A DNA stretch of 64,000 bases from Auanema rhodensis (taxonomy: Eukaryota > Nematoda > Chromadorea > Rhabditida > Rhabditidae), in contig OZ059897.1 in the NCBI GenBank assembly GCA_964057225.1, positions 9,300,001 to 9,364,000 on the forward strand. The letters are read 5' to 3'. Shown here in pieces: positions 45,289 through 58,200 of the stretch. The notes under the pieces are model-generated. The model was not told where the DNA came from and did no database searches. It saw nothing but the letters and a program-made list of their open reading frames with translations. A program made the translations under genes and the position numbers. Each line of letters begins with the position of its first letter. The stretch's first letter is position 1.

Positions 45289-45619
45289 TCAAGTTTTACC
45301 TCTTATTTGAAATTTGAAAGTTTATTTTGAAAATTCATTTCTAACCTCTTTCTGATCAGATAGAATTCTGTAGATGTAACATTGTTTCAGTTCTTAGAAC
45401 TCTGTTTAAGTGTTTTCAAACTTTGTATAGATAACAAGAAAAATAAAATGATAGAGATAGAACACTTCTAAGATCTTGATCTAAGGTTTTTCTGACGGAC
45501 TGAGCCATTAGAACCAAAGATTACAAGAATTATTCTGATTTCACCTGCATAAAGATCCAGTAGAAAATTACGTTATGCTCTGAACATCTAAATGATTCAA
45601 TACAATATTAGAAATCACA

Positions 45620-45692
45620 GCCCGGTTAGCTCAGTCGGTAGAGCACCAGACTCTTAATCTGGCTGTCGCGGGTTCGAGCCCCGCATCGGGCT
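45620..45692 (+). tRNA. tRNA-Lys(CTT) copy 34
   Basis: Consensus sequence. Spacer C. Confidence 0.97.
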
Positions 45693-46023
45693 TCAAGTTT
45701 TACCTTTTATTTGAAATTATAACGTTTATTTTGAAAATTCATTTCTAACCTCTTTCTGATCAGATAGAATTCTGTAGATGTAACATTGTTTCAGTTCTTA
45801 GAACTTTGTTTAAGTGTTTTCAAACTTTGTATAGATAACAAGAAAAATAAAATGATAGAGATAGAACACTTCTAAGATCTTGATCTAAGGTTTTTCTGAC
45901 GGACTGATCCATTAGAACCAAAGATTACAAGAATTATTCTGATTTCACCTGCATAAAGATCCAGTAGAAAATTACGTTATGCTCCGAGCATCTAAATGCT
46001 TCAATACAATATTAGAAATCACA

Positions 46024-46096
46024 GCCCGGTTAGCTCAGTCGGTAGAGCACCAGACTCTTAATCTGGCTGTCGCGGGTTCGAGCCCCGCATCGGGCT
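46024..46096 (+). tRNA. tRNA-Lys(CTT) copy 35
   Basis: Consensus sequence. Mixed C/A spacer (gttatgctccgagc, atgcttc). Confidence 0.97.
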
Positions 46097-46427
46097 TCAA
46101 GTTTTACCTTTTATTTGAAATTTGAAAGTTTATTTTGAAAATTCATTTCTAACCTCTTTCTGATCAGATAGAATTCTGTAGATGTAACATTGTTTCAGTT
46201 CTTAGAACTCTGTTTAAGTGTTTTCAAACTTTGTATAGATAACAAGAAAAATAAAATGATAGAGATAGAACACTTCTAAGATCTTGATCTAAGGTTTTTC
46301 TGACGGACTGAGCCATTAGAACCAAAGATTACAAGAATTATTCTGATTTCACCTGCATAAATATCCAGTAGAAAATTACGTTATGCTCCGAGCATCTAAA
46401 TGATTCAATACAATATTAGAAATCACA

Positions 46428-46500
46428 GCCCGGTTAGCTCAGTCGGTAGAGCACCAGACTCTTAATCTGGCTGTCGCGGGTTAGAGCCCCGCATCGGGCT
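46428..46500 (+). tRNA. tRNA-Lys(CTT) copy 36, B-box mutant
   Basis: C56 changed to A (gggttagagcc), the same invariant position hit in copy 2; probably a pseudogene. Confidence 0.85.
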
Positions 46501-46831
46501 TTAAGTTTTACCTTTTATTTGAAATTATAACGTTTATTTTGAAAATTCATTTCTAACCTCTTTCTGATCAGATAGAATTCTGTAGATGTAACATTGTTTC
46601 AGTTCTTAGAACTCTGTTTAAGTGTTTTCAAACTTTGTATAGATAACAAGAAAAATAAAATGATAGAGATAGAACACTTCTAAGATCTTGATCTAAGGTT
46701 TTTCTGACGGACTGATCCATTAGAACCAAAGATTACAAGAATTATTCTGATTTCACCTGCATAAAGATCCAGTAGAAAATTACCTTTTGCTCTGAACATC
46801 TAAATGATTCAATACAATATTAGAAATCACA

Positions 46832-46904
46832 GCCCGGTTAGCTCAGTCGGTAGAGCACCAGACTCTTAATCTGGCTGTCGCGGGTTCGAGCCCCGCATCG
46901 GGCT
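46832..46904 (+). tRNA. tRNA-Lys(CTT) copy 37
   Basis: Consensus sequence. Spacer with accttttgctctg. Confidence 0.97.
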
Positions 46905-47235
46905 TTAAGTTTTACCTTTTATTTGAAATTATAACGTTTATTTTGAAAATTCATTTCTAACCTCTTTCTGATCAGATAGAATTCTGTAGATGTAACATTG
47001 TTTCAGTTCTTAGAACTCTGTTTAAGTGTTTTCAAACTTTGTATAGATAACAAGAAAAATAAAATGATAGAGATAGAACACTTCTAAGATCTTGATCTAA
47101 GGTTTTTCTGACGGACTGAGCCATTAGAACCAAAGATTACAAGAATTATTCTGATTTCACCTGCATAAATATCCAGTAGAAAATTACGTTATGCTCCGAG
47201 CATCTAAATGATTCAATACAATATTAGAAATCACA

Positions 47236-47308
47236 GCCCGGTTAGCTCAGTCGGTAGAGCACCAGACTCTTAATCTGGCTGTCGCGGGTTCGAGCCCCGC
47301 ATCGGGCT
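47236..47308 (+). tRNA. tRNA-Lys(CTT) copy 38
   Basis: Consensus sequence. Mixed spacer (gctccgagc, atgattc), with ataaatatccag as in copy 36. Confidence 0.97.
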
Positions 47309-47639
47309 TTAAGTTTTACCTTTTATTTGAAATTATAACGTTTATTTTGAAAATTCATTTCTAACCTCTTTCTGATCAGATAGAATTCTGTAGATGTAAC
47401 ATTGTTTCAGTTCTTAGAACTCTGTTTAAGTGTTTTCAAACTTTGTATAGATAACAAGAAAAATAAAATGATAGAGATAGAACACTTCTAAGATCTTGAT
47501 CTAAGGTTTTTCTGACGGACTGATCCATTAGAACCAAAGATTACAAGAATTATTCTGATTTCACCTGCATAAAGATCCAGTAGAAAATTACGTTATGCTC
47601 CGAGCATCTAAATGATTCAATACAATATTAGAAATCACA

Positions 47640-47712
47640 GCCCGGTTAGCTCAGTCGGTAGAGCACCAGACTCTTAATCTGGCTGTCGCGGGTTCGAGCC
47701 CCGCATCGGGCT
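47640..47712 (+). tRNA. tRNA-Lys(CTT) copy 39
   Basis: Consensus sequence. Mixed spacer (gctccgagc, atgattc). Confidence 0.97.
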
Positions 47713-48042
47713 TCAAGTTTTACCTTTTATTTGAAATTTGAAAGTTTATTTTGAAAATTCATTTCTATCCTCTTTCTGATCAGATAGAATTCTGTAGATG
47801 TAACATTGTTTCAGTTCTTAGAACTCTGTTTAAGTGTTTTCAAACTTTGTATAGATAACAAGAAAAATAAAATGATAGAGATAGAACACTTCTAAGATCT
47901 TGATCTAAGGTTTTTCTGACGGACTGAGCCATTAGAACCAAAGATTACAAGAATTATTCTGATTTCACCTGCATAAAGATCCAGTAGAAAATTACCTTTG
48001 CTCCGAGCATCTAAATGCTTCAATACAATATTAGAAATCACA

Positions 48043-48115
48043 GCCCGGTTAGCTCAGTCGGTAGAGCACCAGACTCTTAATCTGGCTGTCGCGGGTTCGA
48101 GCCCCGCATCGGGCT
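48043..48115 (+). tRNA. tRNA-Lys(CTT) copy 40
   Basis: Consensus sequence. Spacer A. Confidence 0.97.
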
Positions 48116-48445
48116 TGAAGTTTTACCTTTTATTTGAAATTTGAAAGTTTATTTTGAAAATTCATTTCTAACCTCTTTCTGATCAGATAGAATTCTGTAG
48201 ATGTAACATTGTTTCAGTTCTTAGAACTCTGTTTAAGTGTTTTCAAACTTTGTATAGATAACAAGAAAAATAAAATGATAGAGATAGAACACTTCTAAGA
48301 TCTTGATCTAAGGTTTTTCTGACGGACTGAGCCATTAGAACCAAAGATTACAAGAATTATTCTGATTTCACCTGCATAAAGATCCAGTAGAAAATTACCT
48401 TTGCTCCGAGCATCTAAATGCTTCAATACAATATTAGAAATCACA

Positions 48446-48518
48446 GCCCGGTTAGCTCAGTCGGTAGAGCACCAGACTCTTAATCTGGCTGTCGCGGGTT
48501 CGAGCCCCGCATCGGGCT
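48446..48518 (+). tRNA. tRNA-Lys(CTT) copy 41
   Basis: Consensus sequence. Spacer A. Confidence 0.97.
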
Positions 48519-48849
48519 TCAAGTTTTACCTTTTATTTGAAATTTGAAAGTTTATTTTGAAAATTCATTTCTAACCTCTTTCTGATCAGATAGAATTCTG
48601 TAGATGTAACATTGTTTCAGTTCTTAGAACTCTGTTTAAGTGTTTTCAAACTTTGTATAGATAACAAGAAAAATAAAATGATAGAGATAGAACACTTCTA
48701 AGATCTTGATCTAAAATTTTTCTGACGGACGGAGCCATTAGAACCAAAGATTACAAGAATTATTCTGATTTCACCTGCATAAAGATCCAGTAGAAAATTA
48801 CGTTATGCTCTGAACATCTAAATGATTCAATACAATATTAGAAATCACA

Positions 48850-48922
48850 GCCCGGTTAGCTCAGTCGGTAGAGCACCAGACTCTTAATCTGGCTGTCGCG
48901 GGTTCGAGCCCCGCATCGGGCT
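48850..48922 (+). tRNA. tRNA-Lys(CTT) copy 42
   Basis: Consensus sequence. Spacer C with aaaatttttctgacggacgg; start of an 808-base two-unit repeat. Confidence 0.97.
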
Positions 48923-49253
48923 TCAAGTTTTACCTTTTATTTGAAATTTGAAAGTTTATTTTGAAAATTCATTTCTAACCTCTTTCTGATCAGATAGAAT
49001 TCTGTAGATGTAACATTGTTTCAGTTCTTAGAACTCTGTTTAAGTGTTTTCAAACTTTGTATAGATAACAAGAAAAATAAAATGATAGAGATAGAACACT
49101 TCTAAGATCTTGATCTAAGGTTTTTCTGACGGACTGAGCCATTAGAACCAAAGATTACAAGAATTATTCTGATTTCACCTGCATAAAGATCCAGTAGAAA
49201 ATTACGTTATGCTCTGAACATCTAAATGATTCAATACAATATTAGAAATCACA

Positions 49254-49326
49254 GCCCGGTTAGCTCAGTCGGTAGAGCACCAGACTCTTAATCTGGCTGT
49301 CGCGGGTTCGAGCCCCGCATCGGGCT
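49254..49326 (+). tRNA. tRNA-Lys(CTT) copy 43
   Basis: Consensus sequence. Spacer C with aaggtttttctgacggactg. Confidence 0.97.
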
Positions 49327-49657
49327 TCAAGTTTTACCTTTTATTTGAAATTTGAAAGTTTATTTTGAAAATTCATTTCTAACCTCTTTCTGATCAGATA
49401 GAATTCTGTAGATGTAACATTGTTTCAGTTCTTAGAACTCTGTTTAAGTGTTTTCAAACTTTGTATAGATAACAAGAAAAATAAAATGATAGAGATAGAA
49501 CACTTCTAAGATCTTGATCTAAAATTTTTCTGACGGACGGAGCCATTAGAACCAAAGATTACAAGAATTATTCTGATTTCACCTGCATAAAGATCCAGTA
49601 GAAAATTACGTTATGCTCTGAACATCTAAATGATTCAATACAATATTAGAAATCACA

Positions 49658-49730
49658 GCCCGGTTAGCTCAGTCGGTAGAGCACCAGACTCTTAATCTGG
49701 CTGTCGCGGGTTCGAGCCCCGCATCGGGCT
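49658..49730 (+). tRNA. tRNA-Lys(CTT) copy 44
   Basis: Consensus sequence. Spacer as in copy 42. Confidence 0.97.
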
Positions 49731-50061
49731 TCAAGTTTTACCTTTTATTTGAAATTTGAAAGTTTATTTTGAAAATTCATTTCTAACCTCTTTCTGATCA
49801 GATAGAATTCTGTAGATGTAACATTGTTTCAGTTCTTAGAACTCTGTTTAAGTGTTTTCAAACTTTGTATAGATAACAAGAAAAATAAAATGATAGAGAT
49901 AGAACACTTCTAAGATCTTGATCTAAGGTTTTTCTGACGGACTGAGCCATTAGAACCAAAGATTACAAGAATTATTCTGATTTCACCTGCATAAAGATCC
50001 AGTAGAAAATTACGTTATGCTCTGAACATCTAAATGATTCAATACAATATTAGAAATCACA

Positions 50062-50134
50062 GCCCGGTTAGCTCAGTCGGTAGAGCACCAGACTCTTAAT
50101 CTGGCTGTCGCGGGTTCGAGCCCCGCATCGGGCT
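50062..50134 (+). tRNA. tRNA-Lys(CTT) copy 45
   Basis: Consensus sequence. Spacer as in copy 43. Confidence 0.97.
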
Positions 50135-50465
50135 TCAAGTTTTACCTTTTATTTGAAATTTGAAAGTTTATTTTGAAAATTCATTTCTAACCTCTTTCTG
50201 ATCAGATAGAATTCTGTAGATGTAACATTGTTTCAGTTCTTAGAACTCTGTTTAAGTGTTTTCAAACTTTGTATAGATAACAAGAAAAATAAAATGATAG
50301 AGATAGAACACTTCTAAGATCTTGATCTAAAATTTTTCTGACGGACGGAGCCATTAGAACCAAAGATTACAAGAATTATTCTGATTTCATCTGCATAAAG
50401 ATCCAGTAGAAAATTACGTTATGCTCTGAACATCTAAATGATTCAATACAATATTAGAAATCACA

Positions 50466-50537
50466 GCCCGGTTAGCTCAGTCGGTAGAGCACAGACTCTT
50501 AATCTGGCTGTCGCGGGTTCGAGCCCCGCATCGGGCT
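50466..50537 (+). tRNA. tRNA-Lys(CTT) copy 46, anticodon-stem deletion
   Basis: Same one-base loss as copy 33, in the same spacer class as copies 42 and 44; probably a pseudogene spread by exchange. Confidence 0.85.
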
Positions 50538-50868
50538 TCAAGTTTTACCTTTTATTTGAAATTTGAAAGTTTATTTTGAAAATTCATTTCTAACCTCTTT
50601 CTGATCAGATAGAATTCTGTAGATGTAACATTGTTTCAGTTCTTAGAACTCTGTTTAAGTGTTTTCAAACTTTGTATAGATAACAAGAAAAATAAAATGA
50701 TAGAGATAGAACACTTCTAAGATCTTGATCTAAAATTTTTCTGACGGACGGAGCCATTAGAACCAAAGATTACAAGAATTATTCTGATTTCACCTGCATA
50801 AAGATTCAGTAGAAAATTACATTATGCTCTGAACATCTAAATGATTCAATACAATATTAGAAATCACA

Positions 50869-50941
50869 GCCCGGTTAGCTCAGTCGGTAGAGCACCAGAC
50901 TCTTAATCTGGCTGTCGCGGGTTCGAGCCCCGCATCGGGCT
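50869..50941 (+). tRNA. tRNA-Lys(CTT) copy 47
   Basis: Consensus sequence. Last copy before element 2. Confidence 0.97.
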
Positions 50942-51199
50942 TTAAGTTTTACCTTTTATTTGAAATTATAACGTTTATTTTGAAAATTCATTTCTAACCT
51001 CTTTCTGATCAGATAGAATTCTGTGGATGTAACATTGCTTCTGCCCTTTGAACTTTGTTTAAGTGTTTTCAAACTTTGTATAGATAACAAGAAAAATAAA
51101 ATGATAGAGATAGAACACTTCTAAGATCTTGATCTAAGGTTTTTCTGACGGACTGATCCATTAGAACCAAAGATTACAAGAATTATTCTGATTTCACCT

Positions 51200-51203
51200 G
51201 CAT
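51200..51203 (+). other. Target-site duplication of element 2, left copy
   Basis: GCAT, repeated at 62668-62671. Without the element the step between copies 47 and 48 is 403. Confidence 0.9.
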
Positions 51204-51540
51204 CGTTCCGTTATGCTCTCACATCGATCCTATAGACCAATAAAGCCTACAAGATGAGTGTGATAGTATTCCAGATGTAGCGGTAGATAAAGAGCATAAT
51301 GGATAAACATAAGACTCGAGAAAGAAAGGTTTATTATGTCTACATGATTACAATACGTTATATAAGTCTACATAAAGATATAAAGTGAAAGAGAGCTAAG
51401 AAAGGAAGACCAACCATCCATAGTCATTCCATAAGGCAAAGCTGAAGTCTGTGTTCCATATGAAGGGCGTGTCGTCCTCTCTCAGCCTCATGTCGTCTGA
51501 TTCTAACCCGCCTGCTACGCATTGATTTCCGAATGGAACG
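51204..51540 (-). repeat. Element 2 LTR (element's 3' LTR)
   Basis: 337 bases. It starts CGTTCCGTTATGCTC and ends CCGAATGGAACG in window orientation. Confidence 0.95.
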
Positions 51541-51556
51541 TGCCATTTTTTCGAGT
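51541..51556 (-). other. Element 2 polypurine tract
   Basis: On the minus strand gaaaaaatgg abuts the 3' LTR after gca, parallel to element 1. Confidence 0.55.
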
Positions 51557-52236
51557 TTATGTCGCGTCCTCGCGAATAGCAAAATATGTGGCTTGTTCCA
51601 ATCGTAGCAGAAGGTTTAGTTTTAAAAAATAAAAATTACAATGTTAACATAAAAATAGTAAAGATAAATTACAATATAATGTTAAACAATATTATCTGAA
51701 AAGAATTTAATAAAAATTATTTGAAAATACATGAATATTAAGGAATAAAACAATCTTTTAGAATACCAGGGCTATATTTTGTCAGCGAGAGTGCGCAAAA
51801 TAGCTTTTTAGGCACGACGCTGCATGTCTAACTTGTTTGAGTATAGAGAAACGAGAGTCATGCTATATTATCGATGGAGCTAGCATGTTTCCTCAGCGTA
51901 TTCAAAGCGAATTGTAATAATAAAAAAAATTAAATTAAATCCCATATAATTTCCGGAATTGAATCATTAACTACTTGATAAGGACTGTTGCTCAGATGAA
52001 TATGCAATATAATGTCTCTTATCTTTCATTTCTTCTTTATTTACGGGAAATTATTTGAAATTGATGAAGTTTTATAATCATATATGCTTTGAAACTGAAA
52101 TGCTTTTTGATTATTAGCTTACATCTCGTCTTACTCAAGTTTTTCAATGATATAATAATATGAATAGCTCTGGTTTTTTAAAAGAGAGTTGATACAAGGT
52201 TTTACAATAATTTTATCAATCTCGAAGTTATTTCTT
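51557..52236 (-). other. Element 2 3' untranslated region
   Basis: About 0.7 kb, AT-rich, no ORF. It shares a cgcgaggacgcgaca segment next to the LTR with element 1. Confidence 0.5.
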
Positions 52237-55200
52237 TCATCGTCTTCTTCTTGGTGGTAGCCAATTTTGGTCCGATGGGTCTTCTGGTTCTGTTTCTTCA
52301 GTAGAGTCATAGTTATCGTTACCATTTATGACTTTTATGATCTCAATATCGCTGTCGTCGTCCGTGTCATAAGTCGTTGTATTTGATCGCGTGTTTTGAG
52401 CGATTGTATGCTCCATTTTGCGTTCAAAAAGTTTGAGATTGTCTTTGTGTACGTCTTGAATTTTTCCAAATGGATTCTTGAGTTGTACCATGTTTCCTTC
52501 AACGTTGATGACTTCAAATGGTCCATCATATGATTTGCGAAGCTTTTGACCTGGTTTATGCGCTTTAATTGCTAACATAACTTGGTCTCCTTTTCGGATA
52601 TCTCTTTCTTCTATTCGTTGTCGTCCATCATGTTTTCTCTTCGCGGTTTCTTGATGTTTTGCAAGATTTTCTTGAATGATGGTTCTTCTTTCTCCTCTGA
52701 TATATTCGGTATTCTCAATTTCTTCCAAGATCTCTGGTTGTAATGTCTCGGGGAATAATTCTTTGTCTAATCTCATACGACTTTCTTTTCCGAATAATGC
52801 TATGTATGGAGAGATTCCTGTGGTTGCGTGTGTTATTGTATTTAACGCAAAAGTAATTTTTGGTAAATACATGTCCCAATCAGTTACGTCTTCGTTGAGA
52901 TAGTGTGTTAATCCTTCTTCTAGCGTTCTGTGTAGTCTTTCGACTTGTCCATTAGAGTTTTTCTGATGAGGGAGTGTTGGCTCGTGTTTAATGCCAAGTT
53001 TTTCACACATTTCTTCAAATTTCTTTGATACAAAATTAGATCCACGATCGGTTATTAAACGATTTGGTGGTCCAAAAATATATACGAAATTCCTGAGGAA
53101 TCTATCAATGATGACATCGGTGACAATTGTTGGTATAGCGATGGTTGTCGCCCATTTGGAGAATGAATCTTGTATTGTTAGGACATAATTGTTGTTTCTT
53201 TTTGAAGTAGGGAATGGTCCCATAATATCCATATGTATTCTCTCAAATGGTTTTGATGGTATTTCAAATTGACCCATAGGCTGAACGGTCATAGCGTGAG
53301 GATCTTTCTTCCTTTGTGCGCATTTAACGCATTGTTTCACAAAAATTGCTATGTCCGTTTGCATATTTGTCCAGCAAAATCTTCGTAGTATGGCTTCTTT
53401 AGTTTTGTTAATTCCTTGATGTGCTCCAATTGCTGGGTCTTCGTGAAATTCTTCGATAACCTTGTTGATAAGTTCGCTTTCCCTTGGTAAAATCAAAGCT
53501 GGGTGTGGTCGTTTTCTGCTTGGTTTTGTGTATAACATGTTGTCAATAACACAATAACGATCATTAGAAAGCATGTTCTTTTTCGCTCTGTATTCTATTT
53601 CGGCGATAGTTCTCTTTATCCAAGGTGTATCCTCTTGAATTGCTCTAATGTCAGGTACATTAACGAAATTAATTTGAGCTTTCGGAATTTCTTTTGTTTT
53701 CTTTTTCTTTTCCGGTTTAGGATCGTTTGCTTCATCTCCAATGTATCGTGAGAGAGCATCACAGACTTTGTTTAGTCTGCCTTCTCGGTATCTTATCTCG
53801 ATATCGTATTCCTGTATGACTAATTGAAATTTTGCTAGTCTTCCAAAAAGGTCTCTACGAGTCAATAAGCTTGTTAATGGTCGATGGTCTGTGATACAGA
53901 TTGTATGTGATCCAAGTATATATGTTCGAAACTGAGCTAAAGCGTATACGAGTCCTAACGCTTCTATTTCAATAGGAGCATAGTTGCGTTCCGCTTTTAC
54001 AAGTTTACGGCTTGCAAATGCAATTGGATGTAAATTTTTGAGTGGTTCATTGGGATCTTCAGGTTGTAATAACACTGCTCCCACTGCGATATTACTACCG
54101 TCACTTTCTATAATGAACATACGGTCTGATCTTGGTGGTTTTAAGACCGGTGCTTGGATCAATTTTCTTTTTAGTGTATCAACAGCTTGTTGACTTTTGT
54201 CATTCCATTGAAATTCCACATCAAGTTTTGTAAGGTCGTATAAAGGGCTTGCGATGTGTGCAAAATCCTTAATAAATTTCCGAAAGAATCCTACCATTCC
54301 CAAAAATGCTCTTACTCCTGTAGGTGACTTTGGAGCAGGATAGTCTTGAATGGCGGAGACTTTCTGTGGATCTGGTTTGACCCCATCTCTTCCGACAATT
54401 AAACCAAGAAATTTTACTTCAGGTCTTGCAAAAACGCATTTCTTGAGTTTTATTTTCATGCCTAATTTCTTTACTTCTCTGAGAATCTCAGCTATATCGT
54501 CAAGATGTTGTTCTGCAGTGTCTGATATAACGAGTAGATCATCCAAATAAACAAAGAGTCGGCATTTACATCGGCTTTGAAGGTATCGTACTGCTGTTTG
54601 AAAGGTATGTGGCGCTCCACATAACCCCATAGGCATCCTTCTATATTGATAAGTACCGGTGTTTGTTGTAAATGCTGTTAATGGTCGATCTGATTCCTTT
54701 AATGCTATTTGGAAGAATCCGGATACTAAATCAAAGTTAGAAAAATATTGTGATCCGGCTGCCATATCGACAATGTCAGAGATGTTAGGTATGATGTACG
54801 TTTGCTTGCGAGTGACGTTATTTAGAGCACGGAAATCGGTTACGAAACGGAATGTTTCATCTTTCTTTTTGACTAAAACTACAGGACTATTGAAAAGAGA
54901 TGTGGATGGTTCAATTATATTTTGCTTCAGCATCTCCTGTACCTGTCTTTCGACTTCTTCTTGTTTGCCTATAGGGATACGCGTTATACGCGGTCTAGGC
55001 ATGTCCATATCTGTTCTTAGAGGTATTGAATGCTCTACAGGTCCTTTAAATAGTCCTATTTGTTTATCCTCATTTAAAAATGCATCTCTATTACGGAGAA
55101 TACAAAGCTGAAGAAGATCTTTTTGTTCTTTAGTTAGGTCGGCGTCTTTTAAATCAAGATCGTTCATAAAGTCCTGAGGAAAATGAGGTAATTTATTTTC

Positions 55201-58200
55201 CCAATCTGCTTCTGGTGGTATATAGTCTGGATTGTGTTCGGTCGTAAAGATCTCGTATTGTGGCAGTACGCCTATTTTTGCTTTGTCAATAATGTTTCCG
55301 GGTGATAGATCTATAGGATGATCAGTGTTGTTTTTGAATGGCATGGTAATTGAATTGACGTCTCGAAATGCTGTTTCGTAGGTGGTAGATATCGTCTTTT
55401 CTTCATCGGGTTGTAGCACGGCGACTTCGTTGTGTGATATGGGTTCAGCTAACCTTACTGGTATTCTACAGGTCTGATGAGGAAAGATACATTGTGGATT
55501 TAAATTTATCAAATTAATGGCAAATGATGTTTTTCTGATATTCCCGTTATTTCCATTGGCTAACGGTACTACGCGGTTTCCGATTTCTAACGTTTGTTTG
55601 AATGGTCGAAGTTTCATACCGATATTTTGACGATCGAGTGTTTTCATAAAATCTAATCCACTTAATGCTGGTGATGGACAGTCTTCATCTCTTGAAATGA
55701 AGAATGTATGATCTATTTCATATCCAGCGATTTCTACGGTTAAATCAATTGTTCCCAGAAATCGAAATTCTGATCCGTTTGCTGTCGTTGCAACTGATTT
55801 ATCCTTTTTTACAAAATCATTCAAAGTTAAGTAATGTAATGTCGAGAGTCTGATATAACTAATCGATGATCCTGAATCCCAAAGAGTTAGGATTAGTCTA
55901 TCGTTAACAGTCATCAATAACAATGGTAGAGTTTGGTCTTTGCGATTGGAAACTGAACAAACTATGGGCATAGCTAGTGGAACTAAAGTGAGAAACGATG
56001 GATAGTACTGTTTCATTATGTTCCTTGGTATTGGCTGATCAGGTTGACTTACTAGCTCTAATGTTTCTTCGTATGTGGGAAGATCGTTGGTTTGATCTCG
56101 GAGTTCGATATGCATAACTTGCATGCCTATTGGTTTGAAAAAATATATTTTCGCAACGAAGGCTAGTACGATCAGTATAACTACAATAATTGTAATTGCT
56201 CCAATAGTGATGAGTGTTCGTTCAATCGTTCCTGCTATTGTATCGACAAATGAATTCCATGTACTTTTGGTGAATTCATTGGCTTTGGAGATGTAATCAC
56301 TACTTTTCTTCAATATGCTGAATGCTGATGATATTTTTGGATCATGATGAATTGTGTGAAGCACGTGATTTTGACGAATCGATGCTAAACTAGCACCATA
56401 AGCAATGGCTGTTGTCATTGAGTACACTCGAGATGATAAGTTGGTGTATAAGTGTGCTCCTGTGAATTTTAATGGCGTGATCTTTTCATGATGAAGTCCG
56501 TCCCACATGGATATAAGACTGACGTCTACAGTACCATTAATTCCTTTCCATTCACCGTCTGTTGACCATACGTCTGTTGGTACGTGATCACAGTTAATTT
56601 CTTTACCATGAGGTAATAGGTCTTTCGATCCTGGTGCGGCAAACAGTAATTGTCCTTCTTGTGTTAATACTGGGGTTTCGAGATAACATGTGCCATTCAC
56701 AGTGTGATTGTGATATATAGTCTTTTGTAATACTACCGGGCAAACATGTATATGTAATATCTCGCTGCCTACAAATCTTGCGGCTATATCTTCTCTTCCC
56801 AGTATTGTACGCATAGCTATTGTTGGTTCGATTTGTAAAATTGATCTCCATAATTCAAGATACCTATTTTGGATCTCACATATTGATTCGTATGACTCTT
56901 TAAAATGTTTCTGCAGTTCTTCTTGAATCATAGTTGTAGCATATTGCAAATGATCTTGTGCAATTCTGCTTGTTATGTTTTGGCGAAACTGTTGTTCAGA
57001 GTCAACTTTTGTGGCAATGTATTGAGCATTAGCCTGTACAGACTCTATATCGGTGGCTGTAGGCGTTGATGATGCTCTATGTTTACGAATCAAAGATATT
57101 GGTGTATATGTTGTTTCTTCCATTATTGGAATTTGTTGATCTTGATGAACAGCGTAGAGAATAGTAGTTGGCGGCGTGCGGGTCGATATTGTTGCGCGCG
57201 CGGTTGTCGTTGCGGTTGTATGGCGCGCCGTTGTTTCGGGCTGGGCCATCAATGAAGGCGCGCGCGCGGTAGTTGCTGCGGCTGCCCGAGGGCTTGTAGA
57301 TGTTTGCGGCAGTATTGCGGGATCTGTTGTGATCAGCGCCTCACGATCGATTATAGGGAGGGCTGCCATCTCGGCCGCGCCGCCTGCCGCGTTGCTTGGC
57401 GCACGCGTCGTGGTTTGCAACGATTTAAGATGGATTTTCTCTGTCATTAATCTTTTTAACTGTTCTGATGATATTCTACTAGATGTATTAGGCAAAATAT
57501 TATCGTTTAGTAGTGGTAAAAATATTTCCAATAATAAGTCCTTAGAGATGTTGTTGGGCTCTATGAGCTTGGGATGTGGTCCAATTGGTATTCCAAAATT
57601 ATTCTTGATGTCATAGAACAATTTATCAGTATCAAGTACAAACATTCGTGAAGATGGAAGGTTTATAAATTTTATGTCATCAATATCAGCTGCTGTTTTA
57701 TTTCTTCTAAGCGTAACGAGAGTTTTTAGCTCATGTACAAGGTCAATTGTATCTTTTATAAATTTGCTGTTTCTTTCTTCTTGATCAGTTAATAATTGTT
57801 TCCTTATTGGTGGCATTTTTACGAATGCTTTTAATATTTCTTGTCTTGATGGAACTGTTAATTTGTCTTCAATTATAACTGGTGTATTGGCTAAATCAAG
57901 AGCAATAGTTTCAGCACGCTCTCGATAAGTGCCTTCTTTTGTACGAATTAACCGATCAAATTCAATAACGGTCAAACGATCTGATATTTGTTGAAGAAGT
58001 TGCCTGGATGTTAAATAAGATATTCCAGCTTTTGTAGCTAAAGCTAATTCTCTTTGAGCAACATATTGTAAAATGGCTTCGTCTTTATCACGGAAATCAT
58101 ATTGCTTGAGAAAATGTCTTAAAGATTTCTCATAAATTTGAATTTTAAAGAAAAATTCAAAATTTTCACGATGGGCTATTATCCATTCTTTCAAGGAATA

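Noticed and set aside
57176..57616. 146-codon plus-strand ORF, Ala/Val-rich
   Set aside because: Antisense reading of the GC-rich Ala/Thr block in element 2; low complexity explains the open frame.
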